This document shows positions 26,291 through 39,091 of a DNA stretch of 64,000 bases, in pieces. The position numbers and the translations under genes were made by a program. The first letter of the stretch is position 1. The number at the start of each line of letters is the position of its first letter. The stretch comes from Rhynochetos jubatus. Its lineage: Eukaryota > Chordata > Aves > Eurypygiformes > Rhynochetidae. Location of the stretch: assembly GCA_027574665.1 (NCBI GenBank), contig CM050648.1, positions 45,293,700 to 45,357,699 of the forward strand, given 5' to 3'. The notes under the pieces are model-generated. The model was not told the origin of the DNA. It saw only the letters and a program-made list of their open reading frames with translations, and did not search any database.

Positions 26291-27639
26291 AGGGAAGCTT
26301 CCACTGATAAATGGTATGAGGAAGGTGAGAAATAGCACAGGAATGTAGGAAACAACAACTTCCGTGAGGACGGAGGGACTGAGCCAGGCGACTGGGGCTG
26401 GCATGCAGGAACACCTTCACCCAAAACACAAAAAGAAGGTTGAAACAAAAGCAAAACAAAAAATTAAAAAAAGTCCCTTAAGAAGTGTATCAGAATTATC
26501 TTCCTGGGGAAGGATGCTGAGAGCACCAGAGCGATCAGCCCAGAAACACATGCCAGAGAAATTTCCAGCAGAAAGATCTGTTCCAAGGCTGGAGAGACCT
26601 AGGTGACTCAGAGGGCCTTCCCTGCTCCAGGGTGGAAGAAAGAGGAAAGATTTCCATTTCCTCGCAAGAAGAGAAACAACACTTGGATCAGATACCAACC
26701 TAATAACCAAGGTGCGCTTCTTGTAATCTCGAAGCGTCCAGACAGAAAATACACATTGTTCACTGGTTAACAAAACACAGTCACTGTCAGAGAAGGGGCT
26801 TGCGTCTTGATTTGTGGATATAATTTATACGCAGGAGAGTCTCAGCTCCAGCTTCAGTTTTGTGGGTGCCAATCCTACCATTTAAGGATTTGATCTCGGA
26901 GACAGCTACTCCTCTGAGCCACGCCACTGACGTAATTTCCCAGTGAAGTCCCCTTACACCCACAAATCAGGTGCTGAAATCCCTTTGTGGGATAGTAAAA
27001 ATGCTGGCACAGCTAACTGCCAATGTAAAATTATTCCTGAAAATGAGAGGGACAGGTCAAAGCCCCTTTAAAAAAACAAGCCTTGGTGGCTATGCAGAAA
27101 GGGATTATATTATGCTTAGCTAGTGCGTGGGTGTAGAGAACAAGGGACAGAGACAGTCTTCTTCGGTCCGCCCTCCCCACAGCCCCTTGCGAGGCAGAAT
27201 ATATAGGCAACATTTCAACCTCAAATCCACAAACAGATCGGGATACACTGGAGGAGAAAGAGACAGATTTCTTGTTTTTTAATAAAAGGGAGGATTAGGA
27301 AAAGACGTAGGTGGGGAAGGTGTAAAACAAGCAGGCAGGCAGTCCTTAGTCAGCTTCCCTCTTATATTCATTGCTCTGAGAAGTGGACAAGCTTTAGGAA
27401 GAAGTAAGACACATGGCTGTGGGTAAAGGGGGGGAGGAATTAGAAACTGTAATTCAATCTAATATTTGAGGCTTGGCAAATGCACCTATGGGATTTCATG
27501 AAAACCCCCGAATCTTTTTCATTTCGGAGCAATTAACCAGATCCCAGCATCGCTGGCTCCAGTGAGCCGCTTAGCTCTCTGTTTTATTACCCATTTCCTT
27601 TCCCCCTCGCCAGCACTAGCTCCCATCCTTGCACTTGGG

Positions 27640-27682
27640 AAAAAAAAAAGGGGGGGGGGGGAGGAGGAGAAAAAACCCCCAC
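27640..27682 (+). repeat. A10-G12 homopolymer junction followed by a purine tract and C5
   Basis: A run of ten A passes into twelve G (27650-27661), then AGGAGGAG, an A run and CCCCC. The G run could pair with the C run or form a quadruplex. The frames through it are low-complexity artefacts. Confidence 0.85.
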
Positions 27683-27769
27683 ACTGTTACAATGCCACAA
27701 AGGGGCCACCACAAACAAGTGCCAGCCAGTGCATTTCAGAGCAAACACAGAACACACATAAATGAGGCT

Positions 27770-27910
27770 CACATTTGGATTAAAACGCTGTTGTGTTCAG
27801 GCATTTATGTGTGGCATAATTAAAAACATCCAGCCGTAATTTAATAGTTCCCACCAAGCACAGACATAAAGTCTAGCAATTTTTTCCCTTTGCATATTTA
27901 ACCCTTAGAG
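27770..27910. promoter_or_regulatory. Candidate conserved non-coding element (speculative)
   Basis: An AT-rich stretch contains GGCATAATTAAAAAC, CGTAATTTAATAG and TTTGCATATTTAA, which are homeodomain-, MEF2- and POU-like words close together. It has no repeat signature and no coding frame. The suggestion rests only on word composition. Confidence 0.2.
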
Positions 27911-28367
27911 ACAGAAGGAAGAGGAGGCGGGGGGGCAGGGGGAGGGAGCAGGAAGCCAGGGAGAGACAGAGGTCTTTTGAAGACATTTTTTTCCCCTTCC
28001 TTTGTGTTACTCTAGTTTGCTTTTTATCTTCTCTGATCTTTTCCTTCTACAAAGAGAAAGCAAGTATCTTCTGGACGCTATAGAAAGAGGAATCACGTTC
28101 AGATAGCATTTCTGTAGTTCAACAGCAGTATGGCTGAGTACGGGCTTCTCAGTTTGCAGAGGATAACATCTGTAGCTGGATGCACTGATTCACAATTTGT
28201 GAAGATGCCAGATTTTTCAGGCTTAAAAATCAGCTACTAAAAAGACAGACTAATTTCACCACCATTACTCACCCTGAGTACAGTCTCTCTATTCAGAGCA
28301 GCCCTTCTAAATCAAAGCCAGCAGTGACAGGACTAAGTGCAGTGTTAGGGCAGGAAGGATAAACCAG

Positions 28368-28436
28368 CATTGCAGCACTAGTTAAGCATCCGGGACACCA
28401 GGGTAGGTTCAACTCCCAGCTCTGTCACATCGCTGA
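28368..28436 (+). mobile_element. MIR-like / tRNA-derived SINE remnant
   Basis: A GTTAAGCATCCGGGACACC segment is followed by a B-box-like GGTTCAACTCC and CAGCTCTGTCAC. This is the order and spacing of the tRNA-related head and first core of MIR elements (A-box region, then GGTTCGAATCC, then GGCTCTGCCAC). The remaining core is too diverged to trace. It is not a tRNA gene, because no acceptor stem pairs around it. Confidence 0.65.
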
Positions 28437-29660
28437 TTTTCAGAGAGACAACTCAGACATTTTCAAAATTGCTCCGCTGCCAGCTATGAGGGTGAGGCAC
28501 CTCAGCAAGGTCCCATCTGTACCACCGGGAATCTGTTTTGAAGTTTTTCACCTCTCCCAATGTCCATTCCCTATAGGCAGGTTTGGGATGACACCATTTT
28601 CCTGCACCCCAAAATATGTTCCAAAGGGATGTGTATTAAAGATTGGGATGTGTTCAAATCCCACAGCAAGGAAGAAAGTTAATGAAGAATAGAAAACCTG
28701 CTTGTCCCTATATTTCTAAATGCTGCAGTCTTCGTTCAGACAATAACCCATTACCTTGACTTGGCTGCACAACAGGATTTTGCTTGAGCAAGGAACACGC
28801 AATCCCACCCTTAATCTGGAAAAGCGAAAACTGAAGGAAATGCTCTGTGTAAGTTCATAATCGTGGTCAACCATGTCCCAGTTTTCCATCAGTTGAGGAT
28901 ATAACAATTAATCTAGGACCTTAAGACTCCAGAGACAGGAGAGTACCTGTGTGTATAAAAACCATGTAATATTTCTATCACCAGCCGTTCAGCTCCACCC
29001 TTTAACCATGTTGCTGCCCAACAGCAGAAATTGTAAAAATACAGAAAGGGGAAAGCAAAAGGACTTCCAGAGCAGTAATGTAAAACAGAGGAAAGTGAGA
29101 AATAAGCTTCTCTGAGCATGTCATTTTGAATTTTAAGATCATTCAGTTCTCTCTTCAGCCTTTCTTTGTCACATCCAGGTTAACATCCACTGGCATGAAA
29201 ACTTGCAGAAAGTGTATGTCAAACTTGCCGTCCTGAAGAATAAAAGAAGGCATCCAACCTATCCAGCAATGCTGTGGACTTGTCCCAGTTAGGTCAGAAA
29301 CAAGACCTTGAAAGGCCTGGTACCTAATTGCAAAGTAGCAATCAAGAAGCCTGCTGATGCTGACAGAATGGTTCATCACCAAGACACAGAGCAAAGTTTT
29401 GTGAAAGACAGCTTTCCAAAATACGTAAAATCATGAATGTGAGAAAATTATTGCCAGTGTATAGACATCTTGCTCTTATATGCCTGGCAATGAAAGATAA
29501 TAGGTCAGCTTCTTTCTGAACTACTTGCTCAGCCGAGCTGCCATGTGAGAAGCACTGCTGCCGGCGTCAGCTACTACCCTGCTGCCGGGGCAGCCACCTA
29601 ACCACAGCGTTGGGGTGAGAGAAAGGCTTGCCTAGTGGCTCCAGCAATGGGCTCGTGAAA
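28437..29660. other. Non-coding unique sequence
   Basis: I see no exon or repeat here. The short frames on both strands have no family resemblance. Confidence 0.5.
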
Positions 29661-29735
29661 TGCAAGGTCACAGGATCATACATCAGTTGCAAGGGACCTC
29701 AGGAGGTACGTCCAGCTGCTGTGGGGTACGTCACT
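29661..29735 (-). mobile_element. Old CR1 3' end remnant, antisense
   Basis: AGGATCATACATCAG, then TTGCAAGGGACCTCAGGAGG, then GTCCAGCTGCT follows the antisense CR1 3' terminus of an older subfamily (AATCATAGAAT, GTTGGAAGGGACCTC, GGAGGTCATC). Only the terminal 70 or so bases can be recognised. Confidence 0.6.
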
Positions 29736-32700
29736 CAAGCACTTCCACTTGGTACTTCAGAGCACCCAAACACTGACAGGTCTGACCCCCCCAGGCACTG
29801 TCTGCCTGCCGTGCAGCACAGTGTGGTGCAGAGACATGGAGAAGTCCTCACTCAGAACTGGTGGCAGGACAGCCCCCCAGCCCCAGCACATCCCTGAGAA
29901 ATACGGGTTTCTTCTTAGGAGAGTCAGGTAGCCTCGTATAGTCTGGGACTGATGCAACTGCATCGCTCCTGGCTGCAGAGTCCTTACTGCGGTCTCGGTG
30001 CTCCTCTCGCGGTTTAATACAAAAAGGTATGGGCACAACTCCATACCTGTAGGTGCCCATATACCCTCACCTCTCTGCACTCCCCCTTCCCAACAACAAC
30101 GCTTTCTGGGCTGCTGTGAGAAAGAACTACATTTAAGATTCTCTCTGCCTCAAGTACTCCGAAGAGAAGACTCATGTAGGTGCCTAAGACAGATAGCTGT
30201 GTGGGAGAGGGTTAGGTAAATAAGTTCCAAATGCAATCCCACAAACTGCAGCTCAGGACTACTGAAGCGTTGTTTTTGATTGCCACTTTATTACTGCCTT
30301 TATTGCCTCTCAAATAGATTGCAGAGAGCATGGCATGCCAAGAGAGAAGAATGAGCCCCCCTGTCCTAGTAAAATCATGGGTTTCTTCCAGCTAGAAATC
30401 CTAACCCTGATCTCTTTTTATATAAATAAAAGTCAGAGCAGGTCTTGCACTGTAGCAATTTCTTACAATGTCATTTTAAAAGTGCTCTGCTGCAAACCTC
30501 TCTGCAAATGAAAACAATCCGTCTTCCCAAGGCATCCTGCAGAGCGTGTAACTTTTCAGGCAAGGCGGGAGTGGGTGATGCTGAAATGAAGATGGAACAG
30601 GGTGACACAGTACACCAGCACTTCACGAGATCTGTTTTCTGCATACCGACTCTCACTAATGAGAAAAAAGCTCCGCTGTGCCTTAAACATCATGAAATCG
30701 CAGGCAGGAACAACTAGCTGATGATGTCTGCCAACAGCGCTTTTTTTCCTCTGTACCTCCACGCTGAGCCCTGAGCTTCAGTAACACATGCAACGTGGTG
30801 GACTAATGACACGGAGGCACCCAACCAGCTCCCCAGCAAATCTGCCACCTGCTGCTTTTAACGATAAAGTCCCGAACGCGCAGTGAGGGACAATAATGTT
30901 TTATGTTGCAAGATATTACTGTCATAAAGTTTCCCAGGTAAAAATACTTGAAAGGGTCTAAAAGTGGGGAGAGTCACAGAATGAGCAGCTTTTATGCTTG
31001 ATTGAATCCGAGACGGTACACTGAGGTTCTGACCAGTCCCAGAAAAAAAACCAAAATACATGTTTTGTCTTAGTTTCAATTATATGGGCAAACTGGAAAG
31101 CAGCCACCTTTCTCCCACAGCTATTCTGCTTTACCTTCCACCCACCTTCACCGTCCACCATCATTTTAATGCAATAGATTGAAGCTGTATAAAGTACCAC
31201 AAAGGTTTCATCAGTGTTACAAAAAAAAAGCAATATCACATCTGTTCTACGCGTCCTGTGTGACCACAGCACCCCGACATCACTGTGACGAGAAGCACTT
31301 CCACCACACAAGCCGAAGCAGCGAGCCCAGCTAACCTAACCACGTCAGTAACGAGGCTTCATTATATAACTCGCTCGCTGCTCCAGAAATCTGCACCACC
31401 GAGACGCAACCACCGCTGGACTGGAAGTACTCAACTGACTCATGTTTTGCTGCACAACGGTTACTGTGGGACGTAATTACAGTTAAGAACTCTGCAACAA
31501 ACCACTGCTCTTAGGAATAAGCCTAGCGGCTCCTTTAATGTCCGCACGGAGCAGACGGGGACTGGGAGCTTGACTAAGCACATTGCTAAGGCTGTGAGCC
31601 ACACCATAAAGCTTCCTGGCATGGTGCGCGTAGAGAGCATGACAGGGAGCCGCGAGGAGCTGAATTCACATTGGTACTGCGAGGCCGTAGGTACAACTGT
31701 GATTCACACTCTCTTGGAAGGCCCTCGGCCTTTGCCAGACTGCTAACAGTAGAAACAGGACTTGGGATCCAAGGCTTGAAAGAATGAGCCATTGTTTTTC
31801 CTACGGCCGCATTTAAAATACTAATACTAATAATAATAATAATCCCCTTATGTTTTTCTCCTGTGCTTTGCATGCTAGTCAGAATGCACTTTCCTGGGAA
31901 ATGCATTATAATAACAGGCAATGTTTAGCATCACATTTGAAGTGAGCACATCCCAGTGATTAAAATCCAGGCAACAGAAATAAACACATCAGCAGGACAT
32001 GCTGCACAGTACTGAACTGGGACTTCTTTGGTTTATGACTTTCTTGAACGTTAAATACTGTGTGAGAAAAACATTGTTCAAACTTAGCCATCTGTATTTG
32101 GTTTCTTTTGAGTGCATTACAATCATCAGTAATCATTTTAAGCCTAAAATCAGAAAACCTGGTTGTACTTGTGGGAGACTAATTGCAGCAGTAAAAGGTG
32201 GCTTATGTAGCAATAGATTCTTTTTTTTTTTTTTAGTGAATTTATTAGAAACTTCTTGGTTTTAAAAGAGGCTACTCCATGTGAAAGTGGCACGGTCCGT
32301 TATGTTAAGCTGAGAGAGAAACAGTTTCCCTGTAAACAGTTTTCTAGATATCAATAATTTTTTCCACACTTCAGAGTGGCAGGAAAGGTTTAAATTATCA
32401 AAATTTTCAAAACTAAAGACCTAGAGCAAAGGAAAAAAACCTGGAGTTCAAGGTCAGCATTTTGCTTTGACAATTTCAAACCATATCTTTTCAATGCAAC
32501 TTCTTAAAGATGTTATTAAGTTTAATTTTCTAAACAAAAAGTAATTTTGAATGAGAAAGCCATTCACTTAGAAACTACCAAAACAGTCTGACTGTTCCAA
32601 AACTTTATTTCCACAATAGTTTTCAAGTCAAGATATTTGCTAAAGCCAACCCTTTCCCACAAACCATCTCAATTTCTGTGAATCAGCATGTTCTGTCTTT

Positions 32701-35700
32701 GAACGCTCTATTAGCAGCACGACACAAAGGCTCCCACCTCACCAGAGCTCTTCTCCACAAGCCTGGTACTCTCGCATCCTCCTGGGAGCTGCCACTGCCA
32801 CGAGCGCTCACGGTTTAGGTTCTGCCCCTCCTTGAGAGATGACCTCCTGCTGCCAGACACGGCTCTCAGTTCTGCAGAAGTCTTGTCTCTCCAGCAAAAT
32901 GCCAGGAGCTAACGGAGAGGAAGAACACAGGGTAAGGAAAATGCTGCACCTGCCAGCATCGCCTCGTACCTACCTCTTGGTTAGAGCTTCAGAGCCTTAG
33001 AAAGGTCACTTGGAGAAGATCAGCATGAAGAGGAAGAAAGTGGCTGTCCCACCCACAGCTCCTTGAAGTGTGACAGCCCCCTGTACAGAAGCACAGTCAT
33101 AGCCATCAGGACACCCGGTAGTATCACAATTATATTTTAACCATCCACACTGAGAAGCATCCAGATGGTCTCACCCATCATTCACTCCACCTCACTGGAC
33201 AAAGTAACTGTTTTTCAGCTCAACCCCTCCGCTTTTTTTGGCCAAGTCCCTGGTCACAGGATGTCTGTTACCCCTGACATGTCACCTCAAGGTTTCCCAG
33301 CCTTCACCTCAGCACAGACTCCTCAACAGTCCATCTTACAGCATCCCAGGGATCCTCTCATTCTCCCGGTTCCTTGTTCCCCATATCAGAGTTAGCAGCT
33401 GCTCTCATTGCTCTTGAGTTCTACTCATGGAAATCCAAGCCCATGCACACAGGCTGGAGAAAACTGCCTTAATCCAGAGTAAAACTTTCTGCCCCACACA
33501 TTAGATCTCCTTGGGTGCTGGACAAGTAACTAGCTGGTTGGACATGCCAGCATCCTTCTGGAGTCTTAGTAGCTTAACCACTTGAGGCCATTTGTTAACA
33601 CAGCTAAAGGCATGCAGGAGATACAGACAGTTCTGTACCCAAATAGGATAGAATCAAAACTTAGTTTCTAAACTGTGTGCAGAAAGGCTGCCCACACCAT
33701 CCCACTCTGCCTTTCTCTAGCACTGTTGGCACTAGGGGTTTTCTGTGTGTCTTGAGTGATTAAAGCCATCCAACCTTTGGCCTCATGCCTTGTAACTCCA
33801 CCCAGGGCATGTTGTAATTCCCTAGAAATGTGCTGTTTGTCATATTTTATTGTTTAATTACACTCTGGCTTTATTTTATTGATAAGTGTCTGTTTCTTGA
33901 CTTGTGAGTTTTTATACCCCTGAAGGACAGACTGGGAGCAACAGATGCCCTGCAACCATTGCCGTTCCCAGAATTGCGGTGCTCGGCACAGCCCCTTCTA
34001 TTTGCCTGCCTTGCTCCCGTTCCCACTAGAAGCAGCATGGTCCTACCAATCAGCACAGGGCCAACAGGAAAGTCTACATTGTTCGTATCTCAGAGCAGAC
34101 AATGTCATCATGTCGCGCTGTACATCCCCAGCTCCCAGTTATGAGTTATCCTTTACAACACCTTAATTCCTTAAATAAACAGAAGTGAGCATTGGTCAGT
34201 CATTCCCACGCCAAGGAATGAAGTTTGCACTTTCTAGAATTATACAGGTCTTAGGATGGAGGAAAAGCAAAACATCTTGATACAGCTTCATTTCTCAAGG
34301 CTTGGCTAGCTGAGCACACACTGAAATCTGTGATAGGACCAGACACGCTGACAAGGTAATATCTAATTGGAGGATACTTATTTCCTCATTGGGAATCCAG
34401 AGGTCATTACTCATGAATTTCCATGGAAATTAGTTGAGTTTGAAGAATTCCCCCCAAAATATGAAAGTATCATAAGTGTATGTACGGTAAATTGCAAAAT
34501 ATAATCAAAGTTGGATGGTATGCTCTAGAATCGCTCTCATTCTTACTAGCTATCCTGATCTTATTCCTCTAGTTTGATCAGTTGCAAGAAATGTAAGTCT
34601 CACCTAGCTGAGAAATCCTTTCAAATAGGAAACTGCATGCTTAGAAGTGCATCAGGAAGGAGGAATAACAAGCACTGTCTGTAAACATCCCTTACCTCCT
34701 CTCATTTTGCCCTTTCAGAGAAGGGAATTTGCCATTTGGAACCAGCGATGTCTTTTTGTTGCCTGGTTCTGAGTCCCAGTTGATCAGAATTTCCCAAAAC
34801 ACAGCACTGCTGCTTGAGAGTTGCACGTTAGGCATCTGAAGTTCAACAATAACAGAATTCTTTCTGTTTTGGCAGAGCTTGTCTCACTTTGGAAACTTTC
34901 AGCCTGAGTTTGATGTCACTTACAGCAGTCAATATGCCCATCCAAAAAAATAATTCTAAGTAAATAGAGTTACTGCAACTTCTGCTAAGGCAACGGGCTC
35001 CAGTACGTCGTTCCAAAACTTCTGGTAGTCCAGGGGTAACAAACAAGTGCTACAGATCTCATTATGATACAGTTTTTCACCTACTATGCATATGTAGATA
35101 CACGTATTTATTTAGTTTAACTGATGGATACTGTTAAGGATTAAATTTGTGTAACAGTCGGACCTCAGGCACGGGGAATTGTCCTCATCATTTCTGCCAG
35201 AGCCTATAGGAGCTATGCTGACATTAAGACAACAATAATAACCTAGTCCTTTTGGCTAACAGAAATCTTCTGAATGTGAAGTTGCCAACCACGAACCAGA
35301 AAACTTTTGTGAGTCTGCAGAAAGAGAGGCTGAGGCAATAGCTGACAGGGTGTCCCTCCTATATTAATTGTTAACTCAAAGGACTGCCCCAGGACATTGA
35401 AAATTCCCAGGTTGTTAACTATTTATTGCACAGGAAGGAGGGGGAGATGTGACCCTCCCTCTTCAAATCCCAGAAATGCTTTCTGGGAATGAAAAAAGAA
35501 AGCTATGGTAACTGTTAATAAAATTCTGGTTAATATGCATGATATTAGCACAACTATATACCTCCACGCTCCTCTTGAGAGAACATTACCTCTCCTTCTC
35601 ACCTTGCATCTTCTTTCTCTTTGATCCCTGAAAAAAATCAACATCAAAATATTCTGTCTTTAAACTAATGATTTGCACATGAAGTGCCATTTGCTACAAA

Positions 35701-36249
35701 CTGATTTTTAGAGTTGGCTTTTAACCTCTACCATAAAGCATAATTAAACATCACCCCACATCATTATACGTCAAAAAAAAAAATAAGGAAGGTTGCCCAT
35801 TCAATGATGATGGACAACTCTACATGCTAAGAGATATTGAAGTGGCCCCATGAGTATTGTGGGCTGCTCACTAGACTCTTCCTAACAGCCCGATGTTTCT
35901 TGGTAGCTATGGTATGACATCAACCATGACACTTTTAAGTACAGCTAACGTACGGAGTCTGTGAACCCCACAGCTGCAAAGGCCTGGAGAAGCAACTTGC
36001 AAAGTGACTTCGAAAAACAATTTCTGAGGGAAAAACGTTTAGACGTTTTGATGCTTTTATCACCTTTTGAGCCTGCTTTTTTTTTTTTTTTTTAATTGGA
36101 TTGGCTTCTGGCTTCCTGTGAAATCAGTCAATACTTAAGTAAATGAACATCTATTTACTTCGCCTGTTACAAATAACAAGAAATCTACCCTGTATTTAAG
36201 CAAAGTCAGGGATGGGGTTTCTGTTTAGTTGTCTGTCCCCTTAATATTC
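29736..36249. other. Non-coding unique sequence
   Basis: About 6.5 kb with no exon recognised. It contains a (TAA)n microsatellite at 31821-31843, a T14 run at 32221-32234 and a T17 run at 36077-36093. Frames up to 117 codons exist on both strands but lack motifs. Confidence 0.5.
31821..31843 (+). repeat. (TAA)n microsatellite
   Basis: Imperfect CTAATACTAA passes into uninterrupted TAATAATAAT units. Confidence 0.85.
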
Positions 36250-36560
36250 ATTCCTAAAATGTATTTCTCTTTTTGACCAGCTGTGAGCTGAAGTTTGCAT
36301 AGACCTGCCTGCAACTATTTCAAGGTCTCATCCCTGAACAGTAACAGCTAATGTAGAGTCCAGCATTGAATACCATGGAGTCGCAGCTGGTTTTCCTCCC
36401 TAAATGGATTATTTTGCATTTATTAACATAGAATTTCATCTGCCATTTTGTCTTTCAGTCATTAAGTGTTATGAGCTCTTTTTACTGCCTTGACAAGGAC
36501 ATTCCTGCTTGAATAAGCCAACCTTGTTCTTCATCCTCTTATAAATACATGGATAAGCCC
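36250..36560 (-). mobile_element. Ancient CR1/L3-type LINE remnant, antisense
   Basis: The stretch TTGCATTTATTAACATAG followed by AATTTCATCTGCCATTTTG at about 36414-36451 is the well-known antisense L3/CR1 block (TTGCATTTATCAACATTGAATTTCATCTGCC). Flanking sequence is consistent on both sides but strongly diverged. The corresponding block in the young CR1 at 54.58 kb reads TTGCACTTGGCCTTGTTGAACTCC. The outer limits are approximate. Confidence 0.75.
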
Positions 36561-37558
36561 ATGTACACAGACTAACCTAGTAAGACACTAGTGGAAAAAA
36601 CCCTTCACACTTAAATTTTTAATTCTCACATCCTTCTCAGAAGGGAACTTTCCCACTTATTGAACAGCACCATAATTTTGTAAGAAGAACAGTGATGGCC
36701 GTGGATCGTGTTTCTTAGAGAGGCAGAACACAGAATCCAACCGCCCTATGTTGACTCCTTCATAAAAATCAGCAGAATAGTGAAGCAGAGCTAGAAAAAC
36801 AAAATGGCAATCCTTCACAATACATATCCCTGTGCCTCCTCACCTCGTCTTCATGCTATCACATTTCTTTCATACACTGATTCTACAGATATATAAGTGG
36901 AGTTTCAACTTCTAATGTGTTTGAAATAGAACAGTTAATTTATTTACCTTTATGTCTTTCGCAATTTTCTTCCAAATCTTCTTGGCGTACCATCCTATGG
37001 TTTGACATGCATCTTGTGAAAGTCTGTTCTCTTTTGTATGATCCTGGTTTGGAATGACTTTCACATATTCAGTTATGTTTTATTTCTTTTATAGTTTTTT
37101 AGTCTGTTTAGAAACTAGTATCCAGAGAGAAAATGAAGACTACCCATCAAGAAGCCCCTAAAACCAACCTTTACACTTCATGGCACTTCAAGAAATTTAA
37201 CATTTTGGCTGTTTTAATTTCCTTTCAGAAAGGTTTCATCAGTTTTATCTGTCACCGCTGTGGCTCTTTCACTCCCACAAACGTTTTGAGCTTCAGTACA
37301 CGGTAATCGCTACTGCACTCACCCTTTGGTAGTTACCTTGTGGGCCATGTCCAGTACAGTAACGCAGTCCTAATTCACAAGCCGTTTCTCCTCATTTTTT
37401 CTTTGTCCATTGACTCTAAAATGTCATTCATGGTGTCAAAAAAAAGGCTCTGTCTTATACACCCGTATGATGTCTATGCTGTCTACACAGAGACCAAAGG
37501 TTTCATTATTACTGTGATTTTTTACTCTCTCTTACCATATCACATTCACTCTTAGTTT

Positions 37559-37660
37559 CTGCACTGGTTTTGGTTGGTACAGAGCTAATTTTCCCTACAG
37601 CAGCTAGTAGGAGGATATGTTTTGGATTTGTGACCAACGAAGTGATCAATATTGCAACCA
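37559..37660 (+). mobile_element. Fragment of an avian ERVL-type LTR (5' start)
   Basis: CACTGGTTTTGGTTGGTACAG, AGCTAATTTTCCCTACAGC, AGCTAGTAGGAGGATATG and TTTTGGATTTGTG follow the beginning of the common avian ERVL LTR in order (TTTTGGCTGGGA, GAGTTAATTTTC, AGTAGCTGGTA, TATGTTTTGGATTTG). Similarity is clear to about 37625 and doubtful to 37660. The rest of the LTR and all internal genes are absent, so it is a degenerate solo-LTR piece. The match is from memory of the family. Confidence 0.6.
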
Positions 37661-39091
37661 CATTATAATATTCCTTCTAATTGGGATCCACAGGCATACT
37701 GTGATACAGTTAATTAATTTAGCTTGTTTGAACGTGAATTTTAATGTATCATGCAACTTCTCCACCAGCAAAGCTATTCTGTTATCCCTGTATGTTTTCT
37801 ATTCTAATTACAGCAGCTTTTGTTCCTTCTACCTATTGGCATACTTATATTAATAGCATTTCTGAGCTTCTAACAAACAGGGTGCTCAATAAATTTAGGG
37901 CACTTGTCTGTGGCTGATGATAGCCAGTGTGCCAGCTCTGCCTACATTCTACAGTAGTGGGAAAAGCCAGATCTTGTCCTACAGCCATCGCAGTGGCACC
38001 AGCTAGGATGATGACAGGCCCTCCTCATCTGGAAGGGAAGACTTAATTTCACAAGCAAAATCCCATATTAACATCACTGCTGTCATTCAAGAGTTCCATA
38101 CTGCTGCTTCCTGAAGTGACAGTGCAAGAGGAGACTGAAGGAAGTCTTTGGTTTCTGCACAGCATGGCATGACCCCAAATCTGAGGTCAGGACCTGGACA
38201 GTTTAAAGAAAAGAGAAGGAGAGAGCTTTCCTCTCCTGCCCTACAACCTAAGCCAAGTCACTCAGCACTGCAAACTAGCACATTTTAGCAAGTTTTAACA
38301 ATTAAAAGTTCTTAACATGGCTGTTTTTCCTGATGAGAGCCTACCTTTTCAGATAAGAAGAAAAACGCAGGAAAAAAACATAGATTCTAAACATTTGTCA
38401 TTCTTGCCAAAATACAACTCATTTTTAACAAGGCCTATTTGACAGAAAAGCCAAGAGGTGTTGGTAACATTAAAATGAGCAACGAGTCCCTTCTTCCTCA
38501 TTGCTTTTCTGTGGTACAACCTAGAAATTCAGCAGAAACCACCATCTTCATTTGGACCAGCCTCCTGATCGGAAAGGCTATAACTTCTGGTTGATTTACA
38601 GCAGATATCTTTTAGAAAGGTATCTTGTTTTAAAGACTTCCTTATGGGTAGTCCACTGTTGGCACAGGTCGAGTTACAATGCTCTCCTGCTGTTGCATTG
38701 ATAACAAGAAGTGAGAAGCTAAAAGGAACCAGAGCAGAATCAAAATGGGAATGAAGATGAATGGTGATTATGCCAGTGTTGAATTTCTCATGCTTCCCTG
38801 AGGCAACTACTGTCCCAGTGTCCCATGATGCTGTGAGATGTGGAACACAACCAAACCCTCCAGCCACTCCAGTAAGTCCTCCAGGTATCAAAGCCAAAAC
38901 CAACATCATGGGTGTGTCAACATCATTAGCGATGATTCAAACAATCGCACAATAGAAGCGTTTTGCGTGGCTCAGCAAAAGATTATTCGAAGACTTAAGT
39001 CCAAATCAAAGACATGCACCTATTTGTTTTACTGTTAAGTGTTTGGCTAGTAATAATTGGTTATATGATTCCACAACTGAATGTAGCATTT

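Larger units (their letters stand above)
21398..28367. other. Non-coding unique sequence
   Basis: No coding exon was recognised. It contains 12-base G runs at 23857-23868 and 27650-27661 (listed separately). AT-rich patches at about 26180-26270 and 27780-27910 contain homeodomain-like TAAT words, and the first also has an ATGCAAAT octamer. All ATG-started frames are short (127 codons or fewer) and lack family features. Confidence 0.5.

Noticed and set aside
28376..28436. tRNA gene, because of the B-box-like sequence
   Set aside because: No acceptor or anticodon stem pairs around it. The flanking words fit a MIR-like SINE.
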